Below the pieces are notes generated by a model. It searched no databases, was not told the origin of the DNA, and saw only the letters and a program-made list of their open reading frames with translations. 64,000 nt of DNA from Cobetia amphilecti (GTDB taxonomy: Bacteria > Pseudomonadota > Gammaproteobacteria > Pseudomonadales > Halomonadaceae). Every line of letters begins with the position of its first letter. The stretch's first letter is position 1. Location of the stretch: positions 1,364,001 to 1,428,000 of the forward strand of contig NZ_CP084115.1 of the NCBI RefSeq assembly GCF_020217465.1, read 5' to 3'. A program made the position numbers and the translations under genes. Positions 1-6,022 of the stretch are shown here, piece by piece.

Positions 1-196
1 AGACCAGGAAGTGTCCGGACACTTCATGCACCAGCACATCGCTGTCTCGCCCCGCTGGCGGCACCCACCCGATTCGCTTGGCCTCAACCCCAGACACCGG
101 CCGGAACCGATACTCGGGTAAGCATTCAGCCAGGCGGCCATCGTCAAGCGGCGTGCTGTCGTGCAGACGGTAGAGCTGTAGATTCTTGAACCACAT
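1..196 (-). CDS. rdgC: RdgC, recombination-associated protein (3' part outside window)
   Basis: The visible N-terminal 65 residues begin MWFKNLQLYRLHD and contain GWVPPAGRDSDVLVHE, which match the start of RdgC (E. coli MLWFKNLMVYRLS and GWVPPMG). RdgC is a ring-shaped double-strand DNA-binding protein that limits RecA activity. Prophages often carry a copy in the early left region near the integrase. The start at 196 is preceded by an AGGAAG ribosome site. The gene runs off the left edge, so its length and C-terminus cannot be judged. It is read leftwards like the neighbouring early-left genes, so I take it as a phage copy rather than the host gene. Confidence 0.85.
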   Translation of the reverse strand, partial: MWFKNLQLYRLHDSTPLDDGRLAECLPEYRFRPVSGVEAKRIGWVPPAGRDSDVLVHEVSGHFLV

Positions 197-234
197 GGAG
201 GCTTCCTCATGGATGGTTGAGCGCACAGGTCAGC

Positions 235-267
235 CCCCAGAAGAGACTGGCGTGTGAGCACAAAAAA
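235..267. repeat. Copy 1 of a 33-bp direct repeat
   Basis: The segment starting CCCCAGAAGAG and ending in GTGAGCACAAAAA recurs at 728-759 with only two substitutions. In both places it directly follows a leftward terminator hairpin and includes that terminator's U-tract. Confidence 0.7.
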
Positions 268-293
268 CAAAAAGCCGCCTCAGAGGGCGGCTT
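262..293 (-). terminator. Rho-independent terminator for the 321-671 gene
   Basis: Arms AAGCCGCC (272-279) and GGCGGCTT (286-293) form an 8-bp GC-rich stem. On the minus strand the stem is followed by a TTTTTGTTTTTT tract, so it terminates leftward transcription from the 321-671 gene. Confidence 0.8.
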
Positions 294-320
294 GGATTTG
301 ATTTAGATAGCTTGCAGAAG

Positions 321-671
321 TTAATTAATCTGGGACAGCGCAAATATAACGAGTATGAAAATAATGATTGCGCCGATTATTTTTCCACCGAGTTCAGCTT
401 CTTGGCCGCGCTTCTCTGTGTCTGCAATGAGTTTTTGAGTATCGGCCTCTAGCTCAGCATTAAGAGCATCGCTTTCTTGGGCGTACATCTCAAAAAAGCG
501 AGCCTGCTCTTCGGGGCTCATGCCTTCCGTATGCTGCTCAACGATAATATCTTGCTGATCTAAAGCAAGTTGGTGGATATTTTCTCCGCGCTGGGCGGCC
601 TCTGCTAGCTCGGTGTGATTTATCTTCACCAGCTCCCTTACTGCCTTCCTGCTTAGTGATCGATCTGTCAT
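321..671 (-). CDS. Small phage protein with a C-terminal membrane anchor
   Basis: This is a 116-residue protein of unknown function. The first 90 residues are hydrophilic, helix-prone and rich in Glu and Gln. Residues about 96-113 form one hydrophobic segment (GKIIGAIIIFILVIFAL), so it should be a tail-anchored inner-membrane protein facing the cytoplasm. The start is supported by a strong AGGGAGGGGG ribosome site. It ends just before a terminator and belongs to the leftward early arm of the prophage. I do not recognise a family. A role at the membrane, such as superinfection exclusion, is possible but only a guess. Confidence 0.7.
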   Translation of the reverse strand: MTDRSLSRKAVRELVKINHTELAEAAQRGENIHQLALDQQDIIVEQHTEGMSPEEQARFFEMYAQESDALNAELEADTQKLIADTEKRGQEAELGGKIIGAIIIFILVIFALSQIN

Positions 672-727
672 ATGCCCCCTCCCTGGTTCTCCTTATCGTA
701 GCTTAAGGAGCCGCTAATGAGGTAGCG

Positions 728-759
728 CCCCAGAAGAGGCTGGCGCGTGAGCACAAAAA
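728..759. repeat. Copy 2 of the 33-bp direct repeat
   Basis: This is nearly identical to 235-267 (CCCCAGAAGAG then GTGAGCACAAAAA) and again lies immediately downstream, in the leftward sense, of a terminator hairpin. Confidence 0.7.
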
Positions 760-780
760 GGCCCACCGGTTGGGGTGGGC
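755..780 (-). terminator. Leftward terminator
   Basis: Arms GCCCACC (761-767) and GGTGGGC (774-780) form the stem. The minus strand continues with CTTTTTG. It closes a leftward transcript whose last recognisable gene is at 1418-1693. Confidence 0.7.
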
Positions 781-1196
781 AAGGTGCGCCGAGAGACACG
801 ATGAAAAGGGGGATGCCCAAAGGCCCCGTCAGGGACGTGACGGGAAGCACAGGCACTGCAGGGAAAGGGCATGGGTAAGCCGACACATAGAGTGACGGCT
901 TGCTGATGGCCTTTCTTGGATGCCCTGATCTCGCCCAGGGCAGCGCCATTTCATCCAGCTGCGATACCAGATGATCCGGTTCCGTTGTGGTTTGGCGTGG
1001 GCTTCCCTCCTCTCGGCTCAATCGCATCGTCGAGATTCTTAGGGCCATTACAACGCCGGTGATGCAGCCCGGTGCACAAGTGATGGAGGCACGGCCGGCG
1101 AGGTCGTATGCCCAGTATTTCGACAGCCCTAGGCGAGGGCGTACTCCCAGCGGCCTCTCGCGTGTCTAGCGCTACGGGCGGGCTGGGCATGCCTGA

Positions 1197-1209
1197 TTGT
1201 TAAAGAGCA
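1197..1209 (-). promoter_or_regulatory. boxA-like antitermination element
   Basis: The minus strand reads TGCTCTTTAACAA, which is identical to the boxA of bacterial rrn leaders as I know it. boxA RNA is bound by NusB/NusE and helps make transcription resistant to termination, and lambda nut sites contain a variant. Here it lies between the gene ending at 1418 and the terminators at 755 and 262, where antitermination would matter. I see no clear boxB hairpin beside it. Confidence 0.5.
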
Positions 1210-1417
1210 GCCGCATTGCCCGGCGGTTCGGGACTCATCAGGCGATACCGGCAGTGCCGATGCCCTCTGATAAGCGCTGTCTCTCCAGCTGTCACACCAC
1301 TTGCCCAGGTGTCGGGGGTAAGGCCGCTAGCGCAAGGGAGGAACCGGCGCCTTACCTGCGGGTGGTTATGCTCGTAATCCCACTGGCACCACCTGCTGGC
1401 CGTGGGGCGAGGCGGGA

Positions 1418-1693
1418 TCAGCGACTGGCAAGCTGCTGACCATGCGTAATCTGAGGGGTGCAGAGGCTGGCGGCATTGCGATGGAAGTCCGGCCAGCCGC
1501 GGCGCTGTGATTCGGTGAAACCGGCCTTGGCGTCTTCCTGCCACATGGCGGTCATCTCGCAGTATTCGGCTTCGCTGGCGGTCAGCTGGCGCGGGCCATC
1601 GGTCTGCTGGGTGAGGCTGGCGAGCGTGACCAGACCGCCGACGATGACGGCGAGGGTGATAGCTGAACGATGCTTACGGGCTGTGTCGGTCAT
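1418..1693 (-). CDS. Small prophage membrane or periplasmic protein
   Basis: This is a 91-residue protein starting MTDTARKHRSAITLAVIVGG, with a hydrophobic segment at about residues 9-25 that can be a signal anchor. It is followed by YCEMTAMWQEDAKAGFTESQ and RRGWPDFH. This Cys, Met, Trp and Gly-Trp-Pro pattern recurs in short uncharacterised proteins of Pseudomonas and Halomonas prophages. The start at 1693 was chosen over an upstream one because TTGGAGCAG gives a ribosome site. A promoter-like TTGACT and a CI-type operator lie about 80 bp upstream. Function unknown. Confidence 0.65.
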   Translation of the reverse strand: MTDTARKHRSAITLAVIVGGLVTLASLTQQTDGPRQLTASEAEYCEMTAMWQEDAKAGFTESQRRGWPDFHRNAASLCTPQITHGQQLASR

Positions 1694-1753
1694 GGGCTGC
1701 TCCAATCCACTCAGTGACGATGGCGATGTGCCGTGTCGATGGATCAAATATGA

Positions 1754-1790
1754 ACTATCGGTTCAGCTACAGTCAAGTACCAAAAGTACA
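1754..1790 (-). promoter_or_regulatory. Promoter with a distal CI-type operator
   Basis: On the minus strand a -35-like TTGACT (1771-1776) is followed after 17 bp by TCATAT. Directly against the -35 box lies AGTACCAAAAGTACA (1776-1790, plus strand). This differs at two positions from TGTACCGAAAGTACA, the minus-strand reading of the operator at 4544-4558 in the immunity region. The gene at 1418-1693 may therefore be controlled by the prophage repressor. The -10 box is weak. Confidence 0.5.
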
Positions 1791-1806
1791 TCTTGTGATT
1801 TAGACA

Positions 1807-1833
1807 ATAAAAAACCCGCCACGATGGGCGGGT
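1807..1833 (-). terminator. Leftward terminator after the zinc-ribbon gene
   Basis: The stem ACCCGCC/GGGCGGGT with loop ACGAT is followed on the minus strand by TTTTTTATTG, directly downstream of the gene ending at 1853. Confidence 0.85.
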
Positions 1834-1852
1834 CAGATGGCCTGCGGGAGGC

Positions 1853-2332
1853 TTAGCGGTCTGCGTTCTCGATGCGTCGCTTGTACGCCTCGGCGGCCTG
1901 AGTGTCTGTGCCACCGTGTTCCGCGTAATCGAAGCTACCGGCTGGAATGGGGGCTGGCTCCCGCGTCTTTTGTGGTTGGGGAGGGGCTGGCGGTGGGGTG
2001 GGGGATTTCGCCCCGTGCGCGGGCTTGCTGGCGGTCAGTGCGCTATTACGACCGCAGTGATGACAGATGGTGGCCTGCTTGGGAATCAGTGAGAGGCAGT
2101 GCGGGCATTCCTTGTCAGTGGACTTGGCGCCGCGCAGTCGGCGGCGCTTGAGTTTCACCGGGTCGCCCGGCATGGCGATGACGTAGAGCATGCCCATCAA
2201 TGGTGTGCCGAAGAATCCCACCGCGCCCGCCGAGAGGACATCCACACCCTTGTAGTACGCGGCATGCATCACGGCCAGCCAGGGCAAAAAGAAGAGAGGG
2301 AAAAACAGAATCATGATGATAGCTGCAGACAT
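1853..2332 (-). CDS. Membrane protein with a zinc ribbon
   Basis: This is a 159-residue protein. Two hydrophobic segments (about residues 3-24 and 28-55) are followed by a basic patch (KLKRRRLR) and a zinc ribbon, CPHC then CHHC, at about residues 76-94. The rest is a Pro-rich tail (TPPPAPPQPQ). It probably sits in the inner membrane with the zinc ribbon in the cytoplasm. AAGGAGG precedes the start and a terminator follows. It is not a known phage structural family. It fits the small accessory proteins of early-left phage operons. Confidence 0.75.
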   Translation of the reverse strand: MSAAIIMILFFPLFFLPWLAVMHAAYYKGVDVLSAGAVGFFGTPLMGMLYVIAMPGDPVKLKRRRLRGAKSTDKECPHCLSLIPKQATICHHCGRNSALTASKPAHGAKSPTPPPAPPQPQKTREPAPIPAGSFDYAEHGGTDTQAAEAYKRRIENADR

Positions 2333-2374
2333 GAGTTCGCCTCCTTGCGAGTCATGTTGAAGGTTAACTGAGCT

Positions 2375-2794
2375 TTACTTTGCCTGACTCAATCTTTCAC
2401 CCTTTAAAGTTGGGGTATAGTTGAAAGGAACCTCATACCAATACGCATTCTGCGATGATATGAGGATTTTTGATAGATCAGGCCACCACTTGAGTAGTTG
2501 GAGAGCTATTACCCACCCTTTCTTTTTGGACCATTTTTTGTCGAGATTAATGATAGTCAGTCCCGATGATCGAAACACAATTTTTTCTGGTGCACCTTTG
2601 TCAAATTTGTCTTTTGACAGGATTGCCCAGTTGCCTTCAGCTCGGAGTGTCTCTAACCACTCATGATCTGGAGTGCCGGGCTTAAATTTTTCTGTGGCAT
2701 GCACAAAAGTATGATTTTCATTGAGTAACTTTTGTAAGTGGTTCATTGCGGCCGCGAGGGCTGGGCTGATGTTTTCATCAATGAATATTCGCAC
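2375..2794 (-). CDS. PIN-like (DUF5615-type) toxin of a toxin-antitoxin pair
   Basis: This is a 139-residue protein starting VRIFIDENISPALAAAM. The early Asp-Glu-Asn after a beta strand is typical of PIN-like toxins of the DUF5615/Mut7-C type. A second acidic patch, PDHEWLETLR (about 40-50), and a Ser-Lys-Asp motif (AILSKDKFDKG) complete the expected metal-site pattern. Such proteins are RNases neutralised by the adjacent antitoxin. I chose the GTG at 2794 because AAGGACAG precedes it and it aligns with the family start. A GTG at 2827 is also open. The gene overlaps the antitoxin stop by 17 bp, so the two are co-translated. The segment is visibly more AT-rich than its neighbours, which suggests a recent insertion. 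Confidence 0.7.
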   Translation of the reverse strand: MRIFIDENISPALAAAMNHLQKLLNENHTFVHATEKFKPGTPDHEWLETLRAEGNWAILSKDKFDKGAPEKIVFRSSGLTIINLDKKWSKKKGWVIALQLLKWWPDLSKILISSQNAYWYEVPFNYTPTLKGERLSQAK

Positions 2795-3461
2795 CAACTG
2801 CTGTCCTTGTTTCAAAGTTGGCAGCACGTATCACTTCATCTTCCGTGATTCCAAACTGTCTAGCCACTATTTCGGCATTGCCGTCCTCAGCCTCAAAAGC
2901 CTGGGCAAGAGTTCTAGTCGGCATGCAGCTGGGTAAGACATGAGGTTTGCCAAAGCCGATTTTTGGGTCTACGCGGATATTTTCGTCAGACGGATCAGGT
3001 TGCCACCACTCCGGAATTTCATTTTCATTGAAATGGATCATCTCCAGAATTGAAGGCTGCATCACTTCAGTAAATACATGTTGGAAAGTTGTCACATCTG
3101 ACATGCATTCGTCGCCACTCTCTTTCAGAGTGTTAAGGAAAATCGCTCGGCCATCAGTAGAAAGTCTAGGATTGGTCAAGGGGTAGTCATCTGAATACTT
3201 CTCGCGCAGGTTGATAAGCGCGGCGCGAATAGCTTGCAGAGATACCTTGTGCTTACGTAGCGCCGACACAGCCTGTACCTCGAGAAGATCTCGAAAGCTA
3301 ATGGCTTCACTGGCACCGAGAGCACTGGGCTCTGGCTCCCACAAAGGCTTTCGCCTGTCACTTTCGGATAGCAACCAGCGCCGGATGGTTTTGGAATCTA
3401 TGCCTGTCAGCTTTTCAGCTTGTTTTGGGCTGTAGAGCCCTATGCCAGTCAATGTTTTCAT
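2778..3461 (-). CDS. DUF433-type antitoxin with MerR-like N-terminal HTH
   Basis: This is a 227-residue protein. The N-terminus (LYSPKQAEKLTGIDSKTIRRW) reads as a MerR-type winged helix. The C-terminal 70 residues (IRVDPKIGFGKPHVLPSCMP then DGNAEIVARQFGITEDEVIRA) are the DUF433 domain, a helix-turn-helix found in VapB-like antitoxins paired with PIN-like toxins. It should bind the toxin and repress its own promoter. The start at 3461 has GAGAGG eight bases upstream. A -10-like TATAAA lies at 3495-3500 on this strand. The gene precedes and overlaps the toxin, the usual antitoxin-first order. Palindromic repeats at 3618-3706 may be its operators. Confidence 0.7.
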   Translation of the reverse strand: MKTLTGIGLYSPKQAEKLTGIDSKTIRRWLLSESDRRKPLWEPEPSALGASEAISFRDLLEVQAVSALRKHKVSLQAIRAALINLREKYSDDYPLTNPRLSTDGRAIFLNTLKESGDECMSDVTTFQHVFTEVMQPSILEMIHFNENEIPEWWQPDPSDENIRVDPKIGFGKPHVLPSCMPTRTLAQAFEAEDGNAEIVARQFGITEDEVIRAANFETRTAVGANIH

Positions 3462-3762
3462 GGGCATCACCTCTCAAATTTTGATGCCTTCCCTTTTATA
3501 TCAATAGGTTATGTGTATTTGGGCACCCTTCGGTATATACAGTTTAACTCACTCCGTCACTGGCGTCGCAGTCCCTTCTCTCGCTCCTTCGACAAATTGA
3601 CGTGGGCCCACCACACGGGAGGGCCGCGAGTGACATAGGAGGGTGTCACCAGTGACACGGGGAGGGGCGCACCGGTGATACGGGGAGGGTCGCACCAGTG
3701 CTACCCCCAGAACCTACCTATTAGAACCACTCTCTCTGGTTACGCGTGCGCACGAGGATTTC
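3462..3762. other. Intergenic region between the toxin-antitoxin pair and cI
   Basis: About 300 bp without a gene. The right half (3618-3706) carries four tandem repeats. The left half is AT-rich and contains the likely promoter of the antitoxin gene. It also receives any readthrough from cI, for which I see no clear terminator. Confidence 0.6.
3618..3706. repeat. Four tandem 20-23-bp repeats with an internal palindrome
   Basis: Units start at 3618, 3638, 3661 and 3684. Each begins GGAGGG and contains CACCRGTG-like cores: CACCAGTG, CACCGGTG (a perfect palindrome) and CACCAGTG, with a degenerate CGCGAGTG in the first. Spacing is 20, 23 and 23 bp, about two helical turns. This fits an array of binding sites for a dimeric regulator, such as the DUF433 antitoxin or another phage protein. 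Confidence 0.6.
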
Positions 3763-4494
3763 TCAGGCAAACACTTCCCACCAGAAGACTCGGCCGATGA
3801 TCTTCGGGGCATCCGGATCGCCCAGAGTGTAGACCTCCTCCGGGTACTCGAAATGGTTATCGCTGACCACTCGCATGCGGCCCAGCGGTAAGCGGTAGAG
3901 GCGCTTCACGCGCAGCATGCCGCCATGGTCCAGCGCGTAGATCTTGCCATCGATGATGTGGCGGCAGCTCTTGTCGATGCCGATGGGTGAGCCGTCAAAG
4001 ATGGCTGGCTCCATGGAATCCCCGGAGACGGTGGCGCAGGCAGCCTGCTTGGGGTCTACCCCGGCACGCGCCAGGCGCGGCAGGCTGAAGCGCATGTACG
4101 CCCCGTGGTTCTCGATGACTTGAGTGCGGCCATCGCCCGCCGCCATCTCGACTTCGCGGAAGTAGGGGATTTCCACCTCATCCTCAGCTAGCGGAGCATC
4201 GCCATCCACGATTTCAGTTTCATGGAAGACCAGCTCGTTTTTCCTGGTCTCCCGCATTGGGCCAGTCCCGAACCTCAACCACTCCGCGCGTACGTTCAGC
4301 CCTTTGGCGATCGCCACCAGCTTAGCTTGGCCTGGCATTGACTCGGCATTGAGCCATTTGCTCGCAGCCTTGGGTGTAACGCCAGTGAGGTTTTTGAGGT
4401 GCACGCCCTGGCCCCGATCAGGTATGCCCTGCTCAGCTAGTGCTTTCTTGAGGCGGGAGACGAACTCATCCCTTTCTGTCAATGAATGAACCAT
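3763..4494 (-). CDS. CI-like phage repressor with S24 (LexA-type) autopeptidase domain
   Basis: This is a 243-residue protein. Residues about 8-75 form a helix-turn-helix DNA-binding domain. The C-terminal half is a peptidase S24 domain with the nucleophile Ser160 in SGDSMEP and the general base Lys197 in RVKRL. The probable self-cleavage bond is Ala119-Gly120 (MAAGDG). It should hold the prophage silent and be inactivated by RecA-stimulated self-cleavage during the SOS response. The ATG at 4494 gives the usual family length; an upstream frame to 4575 runs across the operators. It is transcribed leftwards, opposite to the Cro-like gene, with operator-like sites between them. Confidence 0.93.
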   Translation of the reverse strand: MVHSLTERDEFVSRLKKALAEQGIPDRGQGVHLKNLTGVTPKAASKWLNAESMPGQAKLVAIAKGLNVRAEWLRFGTGPMRETRKNELVFHETEIVDGDAPLAEDEVEIPYFREVEMAAGDGRTQVIENHGAYMRFSLPRLARAGVDPKQAACATVSGDSMEPAIFDGSPIGIDKSCRHIIDGKIYALDHGGMLRVKRLYRLPLGRMRVVSDNHFEYPEEVYTLGDPDAPKIIGRVFWWEVFA

Positions 4495-4519
4495 GGGTCC
4501 AATGATGATTGGACTTGCT

Positions 4520-4558
4520 TTGACTTTCAGTACACGTCTATTATGTACTTTCGGTACA
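4520..4558. promoter_or_regulatory. Immunity-region operators and divergent promoters
   Basis: Two 15-bp sites share the minus-strand reading TGTACYGAAAGTNNA: 4520-4534 and the palindromic TGTACTTTCGGTACA at 4544-4558. They lie between divergent cI and cro and overlap a rightward TTGACT (4520-4525) and a TATGTA box (4542-4547). A related copy lies at 1776-1790. They are the natural CI/Cro binding sites. Confidence 0.65.
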
Positions 4559-4575
4559 AATTGAAGGGTGAGCAA

Positions 4576-4806
4576 ATGAACTCCTTGCGCGAATTGGTCG
4601 AGCAGGCAGGAGGTGTGGAGGCGGTATCTAAGGCATGTGGAGTTTCAATCCGTGCCGTTTACAAGTGGATCGAAAAAGGATGCCTACCGAGGACTGAGTA
4701 CACGGGTGAAACCTGTCATGCAGAGGCCATCGCGGAGATATCACCTGCTGGATGTGACGCTGCAAACATTCGAGCGCTGTTCACGCCCAAGAGAAGCACC
4801 GCCTGA
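4576..4806 (+). CDS. Cro-like (YdaS-type) transcriptional regulator
   Basis: This is a 76-residue DNA-binding protein. The N-terminal part LRELVEQAGGVEAVSKACG with IRAVYKWIEKG is a helix-turn-helix of the Cro/YdaS kind: recognition helix, then a Trp. It should compete with CI for the operators just upstream and favour the lytic programme. AAGGGTG precedes the ATG at 4576. An upstream in-frame ATG at 4486 would put the operators inside the coding sequence and was rejected. It is the first gene of the rightward early operon. Confidence 0.85.
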   Translation: MNSLRELVEQAGGVEAVSKACGVSIRAVYKWIEKGCLPRTEYTGETCHAEAIAEISPAGCDAANIRALFTPKRSTA

Positions 4807-4868
4807 CACCAACAGCATAGCCAGCCGCCCATATCGGCTTAAACGGAACGAACACGGAGAGATTCACC

Positions 4869-5363
4869 ATGGACAGCCATACAGCCCCCGAACGTGACAT
4901 GGATACCTATCTGGATGCGGTGCATGACGTGGTTTTCGAGTGCTGCCCCAAGGTGCTGGCAAGCGATATCGGCATGTCGGTGAAGTCGCTTTACCGCCGG
5001 GTGGCCGAGGACGACCCCATGCCGATGCGACTGATCGACGTGGTGGGGGTCTTCTGGAACGTGGATCGCGAGCACCAGTTGCGCCTGATCGCCCCGTTCC
5101 TCGATCACCTGGGCATGGTGGCGGTGCCGCGCTGCGAGAAGGGCGAGGTGAGCCGTGGTGACGTGTTCGCGTCAGTGCTGGATGCCCAGCAGGGGCAGGG
5201 CGCGATGGCAGCGCTGATTCAGGCGGCGATTGCGGATGGCGAGGTAGACGAGGAAGAGGCGGCGCAGCTTGAAGCGCAGCACAAGGCCATTGAGCAGCAG
5301 ATGAGCACCCTGATGGGCCAGCTGCAGGCGATGCGCAAACCGCTGAAGGTGGTGGGCCGGTAA
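4869..5363 (+). CDS. Phage regulatory protein CII (CP76 family)
   Basis: This is a 164-residue protein with a helix-turn-helix-like N-terminal half (HDVVFECCPKVLASDIGMS then KSLYRRVAEDD) and a helical C-terminal half with a predicted coiled coil (LEAQHKAIEQQMSTLMGQLQ). This is the layout of the CP76/CII family found next to cro in many Pseudomonas and Halomonas prophages. It is thought to act in the lysis-lysogeny decision. It lies 62 bp after cro with GGAGAG upstream. The family is clear but the regulatory target is inferred. Confidence 0.75.
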   Translation: MDSHTAPERDMDTYLDAVHDVVFECCPKVLASDIGMSVKSLYRRVAEDDPMPMRLIDVVGVFWNVDREHQLRLIAPFLDHLGMVAVPRCEKGEVSRGDVFASVLDAQQGQGAMAALIQAAIADGEVDEEEAAQLEAQHKAIEQQMSTLMGQLQAMRKPLKVVGR

Positions 5364-5444
5364 CCGGGCACCAGATACGAAAATCCCCCGAAGGCGTCGA
5401 AACCAATCCGGGGGAAGCATCTCACTATGCCAAGGGAGTATGGC

Positions 5445-5765
5445 ATGACGATCAAGACGAGTGAAGCCAGGCAGATGTTGACCAGCTATCGGGGTTGGAG
5501 CTGTGAGTCCCTCAAGGCCGAGACCTATCGGCTGGCGGTGATGATCGAGAAGCGTGAGCGCGTGGGTGGCGTGATTGATCTGCGCATGAGCATGCAGCAC
5601 CACCTGGCCGTGGTGGCCTTGCTGGAGTGCGGCAAGGTGCAGGGTGAGACAGCCCGGGAAGATGCCCGCCGCACTCTGTCGATCGACCACCACATGAGCG
5701 AGGCAGGCCGGTTTGAGCGCTTGTCACTGGGCGTGGCAGCCAAGGGCGATGAGGTATCGGCATGA
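5445..5765 (+). CDS. Hypothetical phage protein (106 aa)
   Basis: A helical, charged protein with no recognised domain (MTIKTSEARQMLTSYRGWSC). The start at 5445 is favoured over 5427 because AAGGGAG lies at the right distance. It overlaps the next gene by four bases (ATGA), so it is translationally coupled in the early operon. The position between CII and replication genes suggests a replication accessory or regulatory role, unproven. Confidence 0.65.
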   Translation: MTIKTSEARQMLTSYRGWSCESLKAETYRLAVMIEKRERVGGVIDLRMSMQHHLAVVALLECGKVQGETAREDARRTLSIDHHMSEAGRFERLSLGVAAKGDEVSA

Positions 5766-6022
5766 GCATCACGGCACGAATGAGTTCAGCACGCCTTGAG
5801 ACAGAGATGTCCCGTGCTGGCCGCAAGGTCGCCAAGCTGAAGGAGCTGCTGCCGGACCAGCCGCGCCTCTCCGGCGAATATCACTCGGCCTACGCCACCT
5901 GGCACCAGTGCAATGCGTTGCTGGCGGCCCGCCGCGGTGACAAGGACGGCGATCTGGGCAGCATGCAGTGGCATCAGGCCCGCGCTGCCAAGTATCTGAC
6001 GCTGGCGGGAGGTGAGGCATGA
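5762..6022 (+). CDS. Hypothetical phage protein (86 aa)
   Basis: A small helical basic protein (RLETEMSRAGRKVAKLKELL) with no recognised domain. It overlaps both neighbours by four bases (ATGA at each end), which supports real translation within the early operon. Confidence 0.65.
   Translation: MSITARMSSARLETEMSRAGRKVAKLKELLPDQPRLSGEYHSAYATWHQCNALLAARRGDKDGDLGSMQWHQARAAKYLTLAGGEA

Larger units (their letters stand above)
672..1417. other. 746-bp stretch without a confident gene
   Basis: Several open frames cross this stretch on both strands but none has both a ribosome site and protein-like composition. It holds a copy of the 33-bp repeat (728-759), a leftward terminator (755-780) and a boxA-like element (1197-1209). 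The best coding candidate is a minus-strand frame ending at 668, but its last third runs through the terminator hairpin. The region may be leader or untranslated RNA of the early-left operon. Confidence 0.5.

Noticed and set aside
668-1048. Minus-strand 126-residue frame next to the 33-bp repeat
   Set aside because: Its C-terminal third reads through a terminator hairpin and the repeat. No ribosome site. Composition is not convincing.
951-1544. Minus-strand frames of 79 and 114 residues
   Set aside because: They are rich in His, Arg and Pro as expected of wrong-frame GC-rich DNA. One covers the boxA-like leader and the other is antiparallel or out of frame to the gene at 1418.
3618-3706. CRISPR or plasmid origin iterons
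   Set aside because: Only four short repeats with no spacers and no Rep gene; regulatory sites are more likely.
4486-4575. N-terminal extension of the Cro-like protein
   Set aside because: Would place both operators and the promoter inside the coding region; ATG 4576 has a ribosome site.
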